Shown here piece by piece: positions 26,053-35,455 of a stretch of 64,000 nt of DNA. Numbering within the stretch: the first letter of the stretch is position 1; each line of letters starts with the position of its first letter. Where the stretch lies: NCBI RefSeq assembly GCF_963668665.1, contig NZ_OY764902.1:2494001-2558000 (forward strand), written 5' to 3'. A model generated the notes under the pieces. It did not search any database, was not told the DNA's origin, and saw only the letters and a list, made by a program, of their open reading frames with translations. The position numbers were made by a program, and so were the translations under genes. Source of the DNA: an uncultured Anaeromusa sp. GTDB lineage: Bacteria; Bacillota; Negativicutes; Anaeromusales; Anaeromusaceae.

Positions 26053-27556
26053 AAAATATGGCTTTCCTGGTCAAATGTTAATGGAACATGCCGGCGCGGC
26101 GGTGACGCGTCATATGTCGCAGGTCTTTAGCGGGCTGGCAGGTAAAAAAGTGCTTTTCTTTTGCGGTAAGGGAAATAATGGAGGCGACGGCTTTGTGGCT
26201 GCGCGCCATGCCTTGTGCCAAAACGCGAAGGTGAAGGTTTTTCTGGCGGCGTCCGAAGAGATGGTCACCGGAGACGCTCGGTTTCATTTGGAACTTTTGC
26301 GCCGTTATGGAGGCGAAGTTATTGTGCTGCGCGAAGAGCGGGACTGGGAAAAGGCGCGGTTGAGCATTCTCTTTGCGGACGTTCTGGTGGATGCTCTTGT
26401 AGGTACTGGGTTCCGAGGTGTGTTGGGGGAAGAACTGGCTCGAGCGGCTCGGCTGATGAATCAAAGCGGGTTGCCGGTTTGGGCGGTAGATTTGCCTAGC
26501 GGCGTGGAGGCGGATACAGGTCAAGTATCTCCAGATGCGGTGCAAGCGGCCTATACGGTTACTTTTGCCTTGCCCAAGCCAGGGCTGCTTTTTTATCCTG
26601 GCGCTGCCTGTACAGGCGGCTGGATGGCGGCGGATATAGGCATGCCGCCGGAGGTGCTGGACGGAGTCGGGATTCAGCAGCAGTTGACTACGGCTGCGTT
26701 CGTGCGCCAATTATTGCCGACCAGGCCGGAAGATGCTCATAAAGGAACTAGCGGCAGAGTGTTGGTGGCGGCAGGAAGCTTGTCTTTTTGCGGCGCCGCC
26801 TGCCTAGCGGCGGAAGGGGCTGTGCGCGCCGGCGCCGGTTTGGTTACGTTAGCGACGCCTGCGTCCTTGCAGCCCACAGCAGCTTTGAAGCTGACAGAGG
26901 TGATGACAAGGCCGCTGCCGGAGGCGGCAGATGGCGGCTGGCATAGTGAAGCGGCGGAGCGCCTGCTGGAGTGGGCTGGTTCGATGAATGCCCTGGCCAT
27001 AGGACCTGGCATAGGCAGGCAAGAAAGCACCTTGGCTTGCGTGAGACAGGTGGCGCGGGCGGTGGAGACGCCGCTGGTAGTGGATGCCGACGGGCTGTAT
27101 GCTTTTTGCGGCCAAGCTGAAATTCTTGCGGGGCGTAAAGTGCCAGCTGTTTTGACGCCCCATCCGGGAGAATTGGCGGCCTTGTTGGAGTGCAGCGCTG
27201 CGGAAGTCAATGCGGACCGTTTGGGGATCGCTAAATTAGCGGCGGAAGCCTGGCAGGCAGTGGTAGTGCTGAAAGGAGCGGGAACTGTCATTGCCGCTCC
27301 CGGCGGGGAAGCTTGGATTAATCCCACAGGCAACGCAGGTATGGCGACAGGCGGCTGTGGCGATGTGCTGACAGGCATAATTGCATCGCTCTTGGGGCAG
27401 GGCATGGCGCCGGATGCAGCTGCGGTGGCAGGGGTTTACCTGCACGGCTTGGCAGGCGATATTGTAGCGGAAACCGGCAGGATCGGCATGGCGGCAGGAG
27501 ACATTGTCGCCGCTTTGGCGACTGCGCGGCATGCCTTGACGGAGAAAACGGTTTGA
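26000..27556 (+). CDS. nnrD: Bifunctional NAD(P)HX epimerase / ADP-dependent NAD(P)HX dehydratase
   Basis: A 518-residue repair enzyme for hydrated NADH and NADPH. The N-terminal YjeF domain (about 1-215) is the epimerase, with QMLMEHAGAA and the phosphate site GKGNNGGDGFVAARHA. The C-terminal ribokinase-like domain (about 230-510) is the dehydratase, with the closing NAGMATGGCGDVLTG, which binds ADP phosphate, and the VDADGLYAF and LTPHPGELA segments. GGAGGGG precedes the ATG inside acpS. It is probably translated together with acpS. Confidence 0.93.
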   Translation: MQVATAAQMRACDQITIEKYGFPGQMLMEHAGAAVTRHMSQVFSGLAGKKVLFFCGKGNNGGDGFVAARHALCQNAKVKVFLAASEEMVTGDARFHLELLRRYGGEVIVLREERDWEKARLSILFADVLVDALVGTGFRGVLGEELARAARLMNQSGLPVWAVDLPSGVEADTGQVSPDAVQAAYTVTFALPKPGLLFYPGAACTGGWMAADIGMPPEVLDGVGIQQQLTTAAFVRQLLPTRPEDAHKGTSGRVLVAAGSLSFCGAACLAAEGAVRAGAGLVTLATPASLQPTAALKLTEVMTRPLPEAADGGWHSEAAERLLEWAGSMNALAIGPGIGRQESTLACVRQVARAVETPLVVDADGLYAFCGQAEILAGRKVPAVLTPHPGELAALLECSAAEVNADRLGIAKLAAEAWQAVVVLKGAGTVIAAPGGEAWINPTGNAGMATGGCGDVLTGIIASLLGQGMAPDAAAVAGVYLHGLAGDIVAETGRIGMAAGDIVAALATARHALTEKTV

Positions 27557-27650
27557 CACTGGGAGGCATGCCTTTTATAATAGGTATATAATTGCTTTGA
27601 CTATGGTTGTTGAGATGCAGGCGAGTGCCTAGAGAGCGGAGGTAGCTTGG

Positions 27651-27914
27651 ATGTCTGATTTGCGCCAAATCGTTGTCACCCTTCCCAGCTCCTTAGTGCA
27701 AGAGGTGGGCGGTGTGGCAAAGGAAAAACAGTGCTCGGTGAGCCAGTGCTTTGAGGATGCCGTGGAAATTTATCTGCAGGCTCGCAAGCGGGAACAAATG
27801 CGGCGCGGCTATGAGGAAATGGCTGCCATTAATTTGGGCCTTGCGGAAGAGGCTCCTGTAGTTGATGTGGAATGCTTTTCCTTGTCCATGATGTGGATGG
27901 AAGGTAAAAGCTGA
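27651..27914 (+). CDS. ndoAI: Antitoxin of the EndoA/MazF pair (EndoAI)
   Basis: An 87-residue protein of the ribbon-helix-helix type: the N-terminal strand [15 protein letters not shown] is followed by two helices. Such a protein neutralises EndoA and represses its own operon. It directly precedes the endoA toxin and overlaps its start by one base. The C-terminal acidic and hydrophobic part ([14 protein letters not shown]) is the toxin-binding side by analogy with B. subtilis. AGCGGAGGT lies upstream of the ATG. Confidence 0.87.
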   Translation: MSDLRQIVVTLPSSLVQEVGGVAKEKQCSVSQCFEDAVEIYLQARKREQMRRGYEEMAAINLGLAEEAPVVDVECFSLSMMWMEGKS

Positions 27915-28264
27915 TGGCGATACGGCGAGGGGATGTTTTCTATGCAAACCTGAGCCCTGTTGTCGGCTCCGAGCAAGGCGGACACCGGCCAGTGTTGGTT
28001 GTGCAGAATGATGTGGGCAATCGCTACAGTCCCACTGTGATTATTGCGGCGATTACTTCACAAATTTCTAAAGCTAAGCTGCCTACGCATGTAGAAGTGG
28101 CGGCGCAGCGCTTTCAACTCGAAAAAGACTCTGTTATCTTGTTGGAACAAATCCGGACCATTGATAAGCGAAGGCTGCAGGAGAAAGTGACGCACCTGGA
28201 TGCCGATATGATGCGTAAGGTAGATGAAGCACTCAAGATCAGTCTGGGGCTGATACCCGTCTGA
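27914..28264 (+). CDS. ndoA: mRNA interferase EndoA (MazF family)
   Basis: A 116-residue endoribonuclease toxin with the MazF/PemK fold. The start [20 protein letters not shown], the RPVLVVQND strand and [16 protein letters not shown] are close to B. subtilis EndoA, which cuts RNA at UACAU. The conserved Arg and Thr of the active site lie in [20 protein letters not shown] and AAITS. It is coupled to its antitoxin by a one-base overlap and ends before a hairpin terminator. In bacilli the gene alr often sits next to this pair; here it does not. Confidence 0.94.
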   Translation: MAIRRGDVFYANLSPVVGSEQGGHRPVLVVQNDVGNRYSPTVIIAAITSQISKAKLPTHVEVAAQRFQLEKDSVILLEQIRTIDKRRLQEKVTHLDADMMRKVDEALKISLGLIPV

Positions 28265-28271
28265 CGTACAT

Positions 28272-28307
28272 AAAGGCGGCATGCTGCGGCGTGCCGCCTT
28301 TCGTTTT
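28272..28307 (+). terminator. Intrinsic terminator of the acpS-endoA unit
   Basis: AAAGGCGGCA and TGCCGCCTTT pair around a 10-nt loop, then CGTTTT. Confidence 0.75.
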
Positions 28308-28347
28308 GGGAAGCTACGGCTTCTGGGGATTTAAAGGAGGGTATTTT

Positions 28348-29427
28348 TTGCGACGCATAGTTCGTTTTTTATGCTTATTTTTGATGCTGCTATGCTTTAG
28401 CGCTGCATCTGTGGCCGAGGCGGCCTCCCAGGCTACGCAGGTGCAGGGGGTGAAATCTCATGTGCATACCGATGCGGTGACAGGCGCTGCGAAGCTGCGG
28501 CTCGTTTTGGATTTGAACGGGCCTTTGACAGTGCCGGAAGCGGCGGTGTCGGCTACGCCGCTTCCTAATTTGACGTTGTCCTTGCCGGGAGTAAAATTGG
28601 GCAAAGGGGTTAAAGCGTCCTATCAATTGGATGGGAAAATTGCCAATACGGCGGTTTTTAAGCGCAGCGGATCGGATCTTGCTTTAACGGTGAATTTGCC
28701 GGGGGTGGTGCAGGCGGGAGATTACAAGGTGTTCACCTTGCCGGCGGATGATAAGGCTGGACGTCCTTTCCGCGTTGTGCTGGACATCCAGTTGTCATCG
28801 GCGCCTTTGACTAAGTTGAAATTTTCCGCTGGCTTGAAAGGAAAAGTGGTCGCTATTGACCCGGGGCATGGCGGCAGCGATTCAGGCGCTCTTGGGCCGA
28901 GCGGCCTTAAAGAGAAGGATGTTACCTTGGCAGTGGCCATGCGCACGAAAGCTCTTTTGGAAAAGTCAGGCGCTCGTGTGATTATGACTCGCATGACGGA
29001 CAAGGATGTCTTTGGACCTAATGCGAGCAATGTAGAAGAGCTGAGTGCGAGGACGGCAGTGGCGAACAACGCTAAAGCGGATGCGTTTGTCAGTATTCAC
29101 AACGACTCTTTTAGCAGCGCCACGGCTAGCGGTACTAGCAGCTTCTACTATGAGAAGACGAAATACGACGGCATGCTGGCGGATTGTTTGCAGGAGCAGC
29201 TGCTTAATGCCGGCGGGCGCAATGATCGAGGAGCCAATACAGCTAATTTTTATGTAATCAAAAGGACGGTTATGCCTGCTGCCTTAGTGGAATTAGCCTT
29301 TATTTCCAATTCGGAAGAAGAACGTTTATTGGCCTCGCCGACGTTTCAACAAAAAATGGCTAACGCCATTGTGATGGGCTTGGATAGCTTTTTCCGCAAG
29401 GCCGCAGCGTCAGGGGGTGTCCAATGA
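28348..29427 (+). CDS. N-acetylmuramoyl-L-alanine amidase (secreted)
   Basis: A 359-residue exported peptidoglycan hydrolase. The start is TTG at 28348: AAAGGAGG lies seven bases before it and translation there gives a clean signal peptide (RRIVRF, a long hydrophobic core, then AEAA). Residues about 30-170 form an AMIN-like beta-rich wall-targeting domain; the catalytic Amidase_3 domain follows with AIDPGHGGSDSGA, a Glu in GLKEKDVTLA, SIHNDSF and the final Glu in ALVELAFISN. Zinc ligands are the two His and the first Glu. The next gene, a GerM lipoprotein, overlaps its stop codon by four bases, as in many Firmicutes. Confidence 0.9.
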   Translation: MRRIVRFLCLFLMLLCFSAASVAEAASQATQVQGVKSHVHTDAVTGAAKLRLVLDLNGPLTVPEAAVSATPLPNLTLSLPGVKLGKGVKASYQLDGKIANTAVFKRSGSDLALTVNLPGVVQAGDYKVFTLPADDKAGRPFRVVLDIQLSSAPLTKLKFSAGLKGKVVAIDPGHGGSDSGALGPSGLKEKDVTLAVAMRTKALLEKSGARVIMTRMTDKDVFGPNASNVEELSARTAVANNAKADAFVSIHNDSFSSATASGTSSFYYEKTKYDGMLADCLQEQLLNAGGRNDRGANTANFYVIKRTVMPAALVELAFISNSEEERLLASPTFQQKMANAIVMGLDSFFRKAAASGGVQ

Positions 29428-30005
29428 TGCGGGATATAACCATAGCTTGTTTTTTGATGGCGGCGCTCTTTTTAGGCGGCTGCGCAAGCGACATGAAACC
29501 ATCAGTGGCGCAGACGCCGGCAACAACGCCTGGAATGACGGCAACGCCTCCGGCAGCCGTGCTTGTGGCGCCGGGGGATACGTCGCAGCCGGAGCCGGGT
29601 ACAATGCGCATAAAGGTATACAGAGGGTCTAACGATGCCAAATGGCTGCTGCCGGAAGTTTTTCAAGTGAAGAAAAATGATCACCCGGCCCGAACCGCCA
29701 TGGAACTGCTGGCGGCTCCGCCTCATGGAAGCGGTATGGTGGGTTTGTTGCCCAAGGAAGCAAAAATCAAGGGGCTGTGGGTTAAAGACGAAATTGCTTA
29801 CGTGGATTTTAGCGAGGCGATTGCCCAGAGCGCTGGTTCTACGAGCGAACGTCTTTTAGTGGCGGCTATTGTGAATACGTTGACGGAATTTCCCGAAGTG
29901 CAAAGCGTACAGTTTTTAGTGGAAGGCAAGCGCCGCGCTACATTGCAGGGGCATGTGGACATTAGCGAACCCCTGAGCCGCTCGGAAAAAATAATTAAAC
30001 GCTAG
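29424..30005 (+). CDS. GerMN-domain lipoprotein
   Basis: A 193-residue lipoprotein: hydrophobic signal with the lipobox LGGC at residues 17-20, so the mature protein is anchored through Cys20. A Pro/Thr-rich linker (about 25-60) leads to one GerMN domain (about 65-185), with VKDEIAYVDFSEA and VAAIVNTLTEFPEVQSVQFLVEG typical of the fold. GerM proteins act in spore coat or cell-wall processes; in combination with an amidase a wall role is likely. It overlaps the amidase stop (ATGATG) and ends with a hairpin. Confidence 0.88.
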   Translation: MMRDITIACFLMAALFLGGCASDMKPSVAQTPATTPGMTATPPAAVLVAPGDTSQPEPGTMRIKVYRGSNDAKWLLPEVFQVKKNDHPARTAMELLAAPPHGSGMVGLLPKEAKIKGLWVKDEIAYVDFSEAIAQSAGSTSERLLVAAIVNTLTEFPEVQSVQFLVEGKRRATLQGHVDISEPLSRSEKIIKR

Positions 30006-30017
30006 CTCGTCCTTCGC

Positions 30018-30046
30018 AAGCCGCCGATTGCTTCGGCGGCTTTGTT
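30018..30046 (+). terminator. Intrinsic terminator of the amidase-gerM unit
   Basis: AAGCCGCCG and CGGCGGCTT with a 7-nt loop and a TGTTAT tail. Confidence 0.65.
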
Positions 30047-30080
30047 ATGCTACAATAACTAGTAAATAATTGCATAGTAG

Positions 30081-30165
30081 CCACTAGGGGAGCGAAAGCT
30101 GAGAAACTGCTGCGGCGGTTGACCCTTGGAACCTGATTCTGGGTAATGCCAGCGTAGGGAAGTGG
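30081..30165 (+). promoter_or_regulatory. TPP riboswitch (THI element) controlling thiC
   Basis: The conserved parts appear in order: P1 arm CCACT, AGGGGAGC, GCTGAGA, ACCCTTGGAACCTGAT, CTGGGTAATGCCAGCGTAGG and the closing GAAGTGG. Binding of thiamine pyrophosphate should reduce thiC expression. The 120-nt expression platform includes a hairpin CCCTCTC/GAGAGGG (30190-30209) without a T-run, which argues for control of translation, or for an unusual terminator. Confidence 0.96.
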
Positions 30166-30286
30166 GACAAAATCGTAAAGATTTTGCAACCCTCTCTTTG
30201 CGGAGAGGGTCCCTTGTATTATCGCCACTCTCTCTTAGCGGCTGCATGCCGTCCGGCGTAAGCTGGAACGAGAAGGAGGAAAAAAC

Positions 30287-31588
30287 ATGGCAACACAAAT
30301 GCAGTTGGCAAGACAAGGCAAGATTACCGAGGTTATGGCCGCAGTAGCTAAAGCGGAGGGGATGGCTCCAGAGGCGTTGCGAGAAAAAGTGGCGGCAGGT
30401 ACGGTGGCGATATGCGCCAATGTAAATCATACGTCCTTGCGTCCGTTTGGTTTTGGCGAGGGCCTTTCGACCAAAGTAAATGCTAACATCGGCACGTCCA
30501 GTGCCTTCCCGGACTTAGAGCCGGAGCTGGCTAAGCTGGATGCAGCTATTGCTGCAGGGGCCCATGCGGTAATGGATTTGTCTACTGGCGATAATATTGA
30601 CGCGTCCCGGCGAGCGATTATTGAACGATCGACCGTTGCTGTTGGTACAGTACCTATCTATCAAGCTACGGTGGAAGCTATTAAAAGCAAGGGTTCCATT
30701 ATGGAGATGACTGCAGACGACATGCTGCATGTCATTGAGAAACAGGCGGCGGACGGCGCTGATTTTATGACGCTTCACTGCGGCATTACGATGGAAAGCA
30801 TCGGCAGGCTGCGCCGGGAAGGTCGCGTGATGGACATTGTCAGCCGCGGCGGTTCGTTCTTGACTGGCTGGATGCTCCATAATAATAAGGAAAATCCCTT
30901 GTATGAGCGTTATGATGATTTGCTGGACATCTGTCTGCGTCATGATGCGACCATCAGCTTAGGCGACGGGTTGCGTCCCGGCTGTTTGGCGGATGCCACT
31001 GACCGGGGGCAATTGCAGGAATTGCTGATTTTGGGCGAGCTAGTTGACCGCGCCTGGGCCAAAGGCGTGCAGGTGCTTGTGGAAGGACCCGGTCATGTGC
31101 CTTATGACCAGATTGAGGCCAATGTGAAGCTGCAGAAGCGCCTTTGCAAAGGCGCTCCGTTCTATGTGCTGGGGCCGTTGGTTACCGATGTGGCCCCAGG
31201 TTATGATCATATTACGGCCGCCATTGGCGGTACGCTGGCTGCGGCTGCAGGAGCTGACTTCTTGTGCTATGTGACGCCGGCGGAACATTTAGCGCTGCCG
31301 ACCATTGACGATGTACGTGAAGGCGTAATGGCTTCGCGGATTGCCGCTCATGCTGCGGATATTGTGAAAGGCGTTCCTGGTGCGAAAGAGTGGGACTTGT
31401 CGATGGCGAAAGCCCGTAAAGCCTTGGATTGGGAAGGCCAGATTTCTTTGGCTTTGGATCCGGAAAAAGCGCGCCGCTATCGGCAGGAGCGAAATGCCGG
31501 CAACGCGGAAGCTTGTTCCATGTGCGGCGATTATTGCGCCATGAAGATTGTCAGCGAGCATCTGGGAAAATCGGGCGGTTCTTGCTAA
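30287..31588 (+). CDS. thiC: Phosphomethylpyrimidine synthase ThiC
   Basis: A 433-residue radical SAM enzyme that turns aminoimidazole ribotide into HMP phosphate, the pyrimidine half of thiamine. Its [4Fe-4S] cysteines are C-terminal in CSMCGDYCAMK, the non-canonical CxxCx4C order known for ThiC. Substrate-binding stretches VNANIGTSS, VMDLSTGDNI, SRGGSF, DGLRPG and EGPGHVPYDQI are present. The length is that of the short bacterial form. GAAGGAGG precedes the ATG, and a TPP riboswitch precedes the gene. The shared precursor with purine synthesis links it to the purine operon near 48-56 kb. Confidence 0.96.
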   Translation: MATQMQLARQGKITEVMAAVAKAEGMAPEALREKVAAGTVAICANVNHTSLRPFGFGEGLSTKVNANIGTSSAFPDLEPELAKLDAAIAAGAHAVMDLSTGDNIDASRRAIIERSTVAVGTVPIYQATVEAIKSKGSIMEMTADDMLHVIEKQAADGADFMTLHCGITMESIGRLRREGRVMDIVSRGGSFLTGWMLHNNKENPLYERYDDLLDICLRHDATISLGDGLRPGCLADATDRGQLQELLILGELVDRAWAKGVQVLVEGPGHVPYDQIEANVKLQKRLCKGAPFYVLGPLVTDVAPGYDHITAAIGGTLAAAAGADFLCYVTPAEHLALPTIDDVREGVMASRIAAHAADIVKGVPGAKEWDLSMAKARKALDWEGQISLALDPEKARRYRQERNAGNAEACSMCGDYCAMKIVSEHLGKSGGSC

Positions 31589-31643
31589 AAGGACGCTTAT
31601 AGATTCTCTGATCCTGGCATCTGTTTATAGAAGTACCGCAATG

Positions 31644-31690
31644 AAGCGGGGGACTCTTTCTTTAGAAAGGGGCCCTCGGCTTTCTTTTTT
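31644..31690 (+). terminator. Probable terminator of thiC
   Basis: An imperfect long hairpin: AAGCGGGGGACTCTTTC pairs with GAAAGGGGCCCTCGGCTT, then TCTTTTTT. Confidence 0.65.
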
Positions 31691-31763
31691 CAGCAGGGAA
31701 TTGCTTGTTGGTCAAGAATAAACAAAACAGATGCTATCTTTTTAGGATGGGAGCTATAAGACT

Positions 31764-32762
31764 ATGAAAATATGCGAAGTAGGCGAATTTGGCCTGATTC
31801 GTTTACTCCAGGAGGAAACTCAGACTCCTGGGGTGATTGTCGGTATTGGCGATGACGCCGCTGTAGTGCAGCCGACCCCAGATCATGTGACGCTGTTAAC
31901 AACCGATATGCTGGTGGAAGGCGTGCATTTTATTTTGACCACTACCGATGCTTGGAGCCTTGGTTGGAAGGCTATGGCGGCCAATCTCAGCGATATTGCC
32001 GCCATGGGAGGCAATCCGCGCCATGCGTTGATTTCTTTGGCGCTGCCTCAGGACTGCCAGGTGGAATTTGTGCAACACCTTTATCAAGGCATGCGGGCGC
32101 TGGCTAAAGAATATAACGTGGGCATTATTGGCGGGGATACTGTTTCCTCCTTGCAAGGATTGGTCTTAAATGTGGTTGTTACCGGCGAGGCGCTGCCTCA
32201 GAAGGTATGTTACCGCAGCGGCGCTCAGTGCGGCGATGTAGTGGTCTTGACCGGTACGGTGGGCGATTCTGCCGCAGGGCTGTGGCTGCTGGGGCAAAAG
32301 GAAGCCCAAGAAGAGCCTTGGGCCAAGCCTTTGCAAGAGCGGCATTTACGTCCTAGACCGCAAGTTGCCTGGGGCAAGATACTAGGCGAAGCCGGCATAA
32401 ACAGCCTCAATGACATTAGCGACGGCTTGGCCAGTGAGGCCAATGAAATCGCCGAAGCCAGCGGGGTGTCTATAGAACTGCGGGCGGCTGACGTTCCGCT
32501 TTCGCCAGAGGTGCTGCAGGCTGCGGGGCGGGCTCGGATCAATCCTTTGGAATGGGCTCTTTACGGCGGCGAGGATTACCAGCTTCTTAGCACGATGTCG
32601 CCGGATACGCTGGCGCAGCTGCAACGTGAGATGCCGCAGCTTCCTTTGGCGGTGATCGGCACAGTCAGCCGGGGACAGGGAGTCTATTTGCGTCAGAGCG
32701 ACGGGCAGCGGGCGCTGCTGCAGCCGCGGGGGTATAATCATTTCCAACAGGAGGATTTGTAA
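31764..32762 (+). CDS. thiL: Thiamine-monophosphate kinase
   Basis: A 332-residue kinase making thiamine pyrophosphate, the ligand of the riboswitch 1.6 kb upstream. It has the PurM/ThiL fold: GIGDDAAVV with metal-binding Asp pair, TTDMLVEGVHF, NLSDIAAMGG, GIIGGDTVSS, NDISDGLASE and GGEDYQLL. Its last base overlaps the ATG of tsaE (TAATG type junction), so it heads the thiL-tsaE-tsaB-rimI-tsaD operon. AGGATGGGAG lies before the ATG. Confidence 0.94.
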   Translation: MKICEVGEFGLIRLLQEETQTPGVIVGIGDDAAVVQPTPDHVTLLTTDMLVEGVHFILTTTDAWSLGWKAMAANLSDIAAMGGNPRHALISLALPQDCQVEFVQHLYQGMRALAKEYNVGIIGGDTVSSLQGLVLNVVVTGEALPQKVCYRSGAQCGDVVVLTGTVGDSAAGLWLLGQKEAQEEPWAKPLQERHLRPRPQVAWGKILGEAGINSLNDISDGLASEANEIAEASGVSIELRAADVPLSPEVLQAAGRARINPLEWALYGGEDYQLLSTMSPDTLAQLQREMPQLPLAVIGTVSRGQGVYLRQSDGQRALLQPRGYNHFQQEDL

Positions 32763-33244
32763 TGTCTTGGAAATGGAAGACGGCGTCGCCGGAGGAAACT
32801 TGGAAACTGGCGCAGCGTCTGGGAACGTTGCTGCGCGGCAAAGAAGTGCTTTGTCTTTCCGGTGACCTGGGGGCGGGGAAAACACTTTTTTCGCAAGGCT
32901 TGGCTAGCGGTCTAGGCGTGGCGGAGGATGTAACAAGCCCGACCTTTACGTTAATGAACGTATACCAAAGCGGCAAAGGGGAAATGTATCACTTTGACCT
33001 GTATCGCTTAGAAGATGCTTCACAGCTTTGGGACATTGATTTTTACACGTACGTAGAAGGGCGGGGCATCGCGCTTATCGAGTGGCCGGATGCTTTTTGG
33101 GAGGAAATGCCTGCTGAGCATTTGCGCGTTTATCTGCGCTGTGGCGCGGCGCAGGATGAACGAGAGCTTGAATTGGAGCCCCATGGCGAGGGCTATCAAA
33201 GATTGTGTGAGGAGTTGAAAGCAGATGCCGGTATTGGCTCTTGA
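32762..33244 (+). CDS. tsaE: tRNA threonylcarbamoyladenosine biosynthesis ATPase TsaE
   Basis: A 160-residue P-loop ATPase that drives the TsaB-TsaD complex in forming t6A37 of tRNA. Walker A is SGDLGAGKTLFSQG; SPTFTLMNVY and HFDLYRLED are the other family marks, and the acidic IEWPD follows. Its end overlaps tsaB by 20 bases. AACAGGAGGAT precedes the start. Confidence 0.94.
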   Translation: MSWKWKTASPEETWKLAQRLGTLLRGKEVLCLSGDLGAGKTLFSQGLASGLGVAEDVTSPTFTLMNVYQSGKGEMYHFDLYRLEDASQLWDIDFYTYVEGRGIALIEWPDAFWEEMPAEHLRVYLRCGAAQDERELELEPHGEGYQRLCEELKADAGIGS

Positions 33245-33944
33245 GACGGCTACTTTGGTTTCCGGCGTAGCTTTAGCGACTGAGTCGGCTCTTTTGGCGG
33301 AGTGGAAGCTGGAAACGACGAAAACTCATTCGGAGCTGCTGTTGCCGCATATTGAAATGCTGCTGCAGGCGGCGCAGGTGGAAAAACAGCAGCTGCAGGC
33401 AGTGGCGGTCAGTCTTGGCCCCGGATCGTTTACAGGGCTGCGCATCGGCTTAGCGACGGCGAAAGCCTTGGCTTACGCTCTGGGCATTCCCCTTATCGGC
33501 GTGCCGACGTTGGAAGCGCTGGCCTATAACTGTCCCGCGCCGGGGCTGTTGTTGTCGCCATTTTTGGATGCGCAGAAAGGTAATGTGTACCAAGGGCGTT
33601 ATCGCATAGAAAATGGGCGGGTTGTGGAAGCGCAGCCGCCGCGGGTGATAGCCTTCCGGACGGCTCTGGAAGAATTGATTGCAGCTGGCGAGCCAGCCAT
33701 GGCCTTGGGAGAAGGAGTTGCCTGGCTGCGGCAGCCGGAATATGAAGCCTGGCGGGAGGCTCTCGTGCCTACGCCGTTATCAGTGGCCATGCCGCGCGCC
33801 GCCAGTGTAGCGGCCTTAGCCTGGCAGCGGCTGCAACAAGACGACTGTGATGAGGCGATGACCTTGGAACCCATGTACATTCGACGTTCCGAAGCGGAGG
33901 TGCTTTGGGAAAAACGACATGGCCGGGAGGCTGGCGCCGTATGA
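33225..33944 (+). CDS. tsaB: tRNA threonylcarbamoyladenosine biosynthesis protein TsaB
   Basis: A 239-residue inactive paralogue of TsaD that dimerises with it. The N-terminal ASKHA half is clear (ALETATLVSGVAL, HSELLLPHIEMLL, SLGPGSFTGLRIGLATAKALA), while the metal-binding His of TsaD is absent, as expected. The C-terminal end is EPMYIRRSEAEVLWEKR. It overlaps tsaE upstream by 20 bases and rimI downstream by four (ATGA). Confidence 0.93.
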   Translation: MPVLALETATLVSGVALATESALLAEWKLETTKTHSELLLPHIEMLLQAAQVEKQQLQAVAVSLGPGSFTGLRIGLATAKALAYALGIPLIGVPTLEALAYNCPAPGLLLSPFLDAQKGNVYQGRYRIENGRVVEAQPPRVIAFRTALEELIAAGEPAMALGEGVAWLRQPEYEAWREALVPTPLSVAMPRAASVAALAWQRLQQDDCDEAMTLEPMYIRRSEAEVLWEKRHGREAGAV

Positions 33945-34441
33945 CGGTTTTTCGTAAACTGCAGCACAGCGATCTGGATGTAGTAGATGTGATTAACCAG
34001 GCGTCCTTTTCCGCTCCTTGGAGCAAGGGGACTATGATTATGGAGCTTAACAACCCGGTGACCTGTTATTTGGCTCTGGAGTTGGATGGCGTTGTCATCG
34101 CCTATGCCGGCGCCTGGGTGATTCTGGACGAGGCCCATGTTACCAATGTGGCCGTAGCGCCTGAATTTCGCCGCCGCGGTTATGGCGCGCAATTGGTAGC
34201 AGTGCTGAAAAAACACTGCTACGAGCGAGGCGCCAGGCGCATGACGCTGGAAGTGCGCCGCAGCAATGTGGCGGCTTTGCGAGTCTATGAAGCGCAGGGA
34301 TTTTATCAGGACGGTGTGCGTAAGGGATATTACAGCGATAACGGAGAAGATGCGCTCATTCTTTGGAATGAGCTGGAACGGGGAATGGAAGATGAAGGAA
34401 CAACAGGAACGGCTGACACTGGCCTTGGAAACCAGCTGTGA
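33941..34441 (+). CDS. rimI: Ribosomal-protein-alanine N-acetyltransferase (GNAT)
   Basis: A 166-residue GNAT acetyltransferase. The acetyl-CoA loop is [13 protein letters not shown], followed by [19 protein letters not shown], typical of RimI, which acetylates the N-terminus of ribosomal protein S18 in E. coli. Start at 33941, where ATGA overlaps the tsaB stop and GGGAGG is ten bases upstream. The gene lies between tsaB and tsaD, a common Firmicute order, and its end overlaps tsaD by 50 bases. Confidence 0.92.
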   Translation: MTVFRKLQHSDLDVVDVINQASFSAPWSKGTMIMELNNPVTCYLALELDGVVIAYAGAWVILDEAHVTNVAVAPEFRRRGYGAQLVAVLKKHCYERGARRMTLEVRRSNVAALRVYEAQGFYQDGVRKGYYSDNGEDALILWNELERGMEDEGTTGTADTGLGNQL

Positions 34442-35426
34442 CGAAACTTCCGCCGCTGTTATTCGGGGCGGCCGGGAAATTTTGTCCAATGTTATTTCCA
34501 GCCAGATACTTTTACATCGGAAATATGGCGGTGTTGTGCCGGAGATTGCTTCACGCAAGCATATTGAGCATGTTCTGCCGGTGGTGGATGAAGCGCTCAA
34601 AGAGGCTGGCGCAACGTTGCAGGATATAGATGTTTTAGGTGTAACCTACGGGCCGGGGCTGGTCGGCGCCTTACTGGTCGGCGTGGCCACGGCTAAAGCG
34701 CTTTCTTTTGCTATGGACAAGCCCCTAGTAGGCGTGCATCATTTGGAAGGACATATTTTTGCCAACTTTTTGGCTCATGCGGACCTAGAGCCTCCTTTTA
34801 TGGCGCTGGTGGTATCGGGCGGACATACCTCGCTGATTCATGTGCGCAGCTACAGCGAACTTATTTTGCTGGGGCAAACCCGCGACGATGCTGCCGGGGA
34901 GGCTTTTGACAAGGTGGCCAGGGTGATGGGCCTTCCTTATCCGGGGGGGCCGCATATTGATGAATTGGCCCGCAAGGGACGTGCGGACGCCATTGCCTTT
35001 CCCAGGGCGCTGTCCGGCAACCAGCAGTTGGAATTCAGTTTTAGCGGTTTGAAATCGGCGGTGCTTAACTACTTAAACAGTGTAAAACAAAAAGGAGAAT
35101 CCTACGTGCCGGCCGATGTGGCCGCCAGTTTCCAGCAGGCGGTAGTGGACATTCTGGGCGAGAAAACCTTGTTGGCTATGCAAACGTTGAAGCTGGACAA
35201 ACTCGTTCTGGCGGGCGGCGTGGCGGCCAATTCGGGCTTGCGGCAGCATTTGCAGAACTTGTGCCAACAGCATGGCTGGGAGCTTTTGTATCCGCCGCCG
35301 GTGCTTTGCACCGATAACGCGGCTATGATTGCCTGCAGGGCCCATTATCAATATGCCTGCGGCGGGCCATTGGCGGATTTGCATCTTAATGCGGTTCCGT
35401 CGTTGCCGCTGGGAACGGTAGAATAA
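34392..35426 (+). CDS. tsaD: tRNA N6-adenosine threonylcarbamoyltransferase TsaD
   Basis: A 344-residue catalytic subunit that transfers the threonylcarbamoyl group to A37 of tRNAs reading ANN codons. ETSCDETS near the start, the metal ligands in [44 protein letters not shown] and the ATP-binding [11 protein letters not shown] are all present. I chose the ATG at 34392 because it gives the standard N-terminus; the open frame upstream lies inside rimI. Last gene of the thiL-tsaD operon. Confidence 0.95.
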   Translation: MKEQQERLTLALETSCDETSAAVIRGGREILSNVISSQILLHRKYGGVVPEIASRKHIEHVLPVVDEALKEAGATLQDIDVLGVTYGPGLVGALLVGVATAKALSFAMDKPLVGVHHLEGHIFANFLAHADLEPPFMALVVSGGHTSLIHVRSYSELILLGQTRDDAAGEAFDKVARVMGLPYPGGPHIDELARKGRADAIAFPRALSGNQQLEFSFSGLKSAVLNYLNSVKQKGESYVPADVAASFQQAVVDILGEKTLLAMQTLKLDKLVLAGGVAANSGLRQHLQNLCQQHGWELLYPPPVLCTDNAAMIACRAHYQYACGGPLADLHLNAVPSLPLGTVE

Positions 35427-35455
35427 AGAAAGATTGCTGAAAGGAGGGGCTTGCG

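Noticed and set aside
29424..30005. GerM as proof of spore formation
   Set aside because: GerMN domains also occur in non-sporulating species; no other sporulation gene is in the window.
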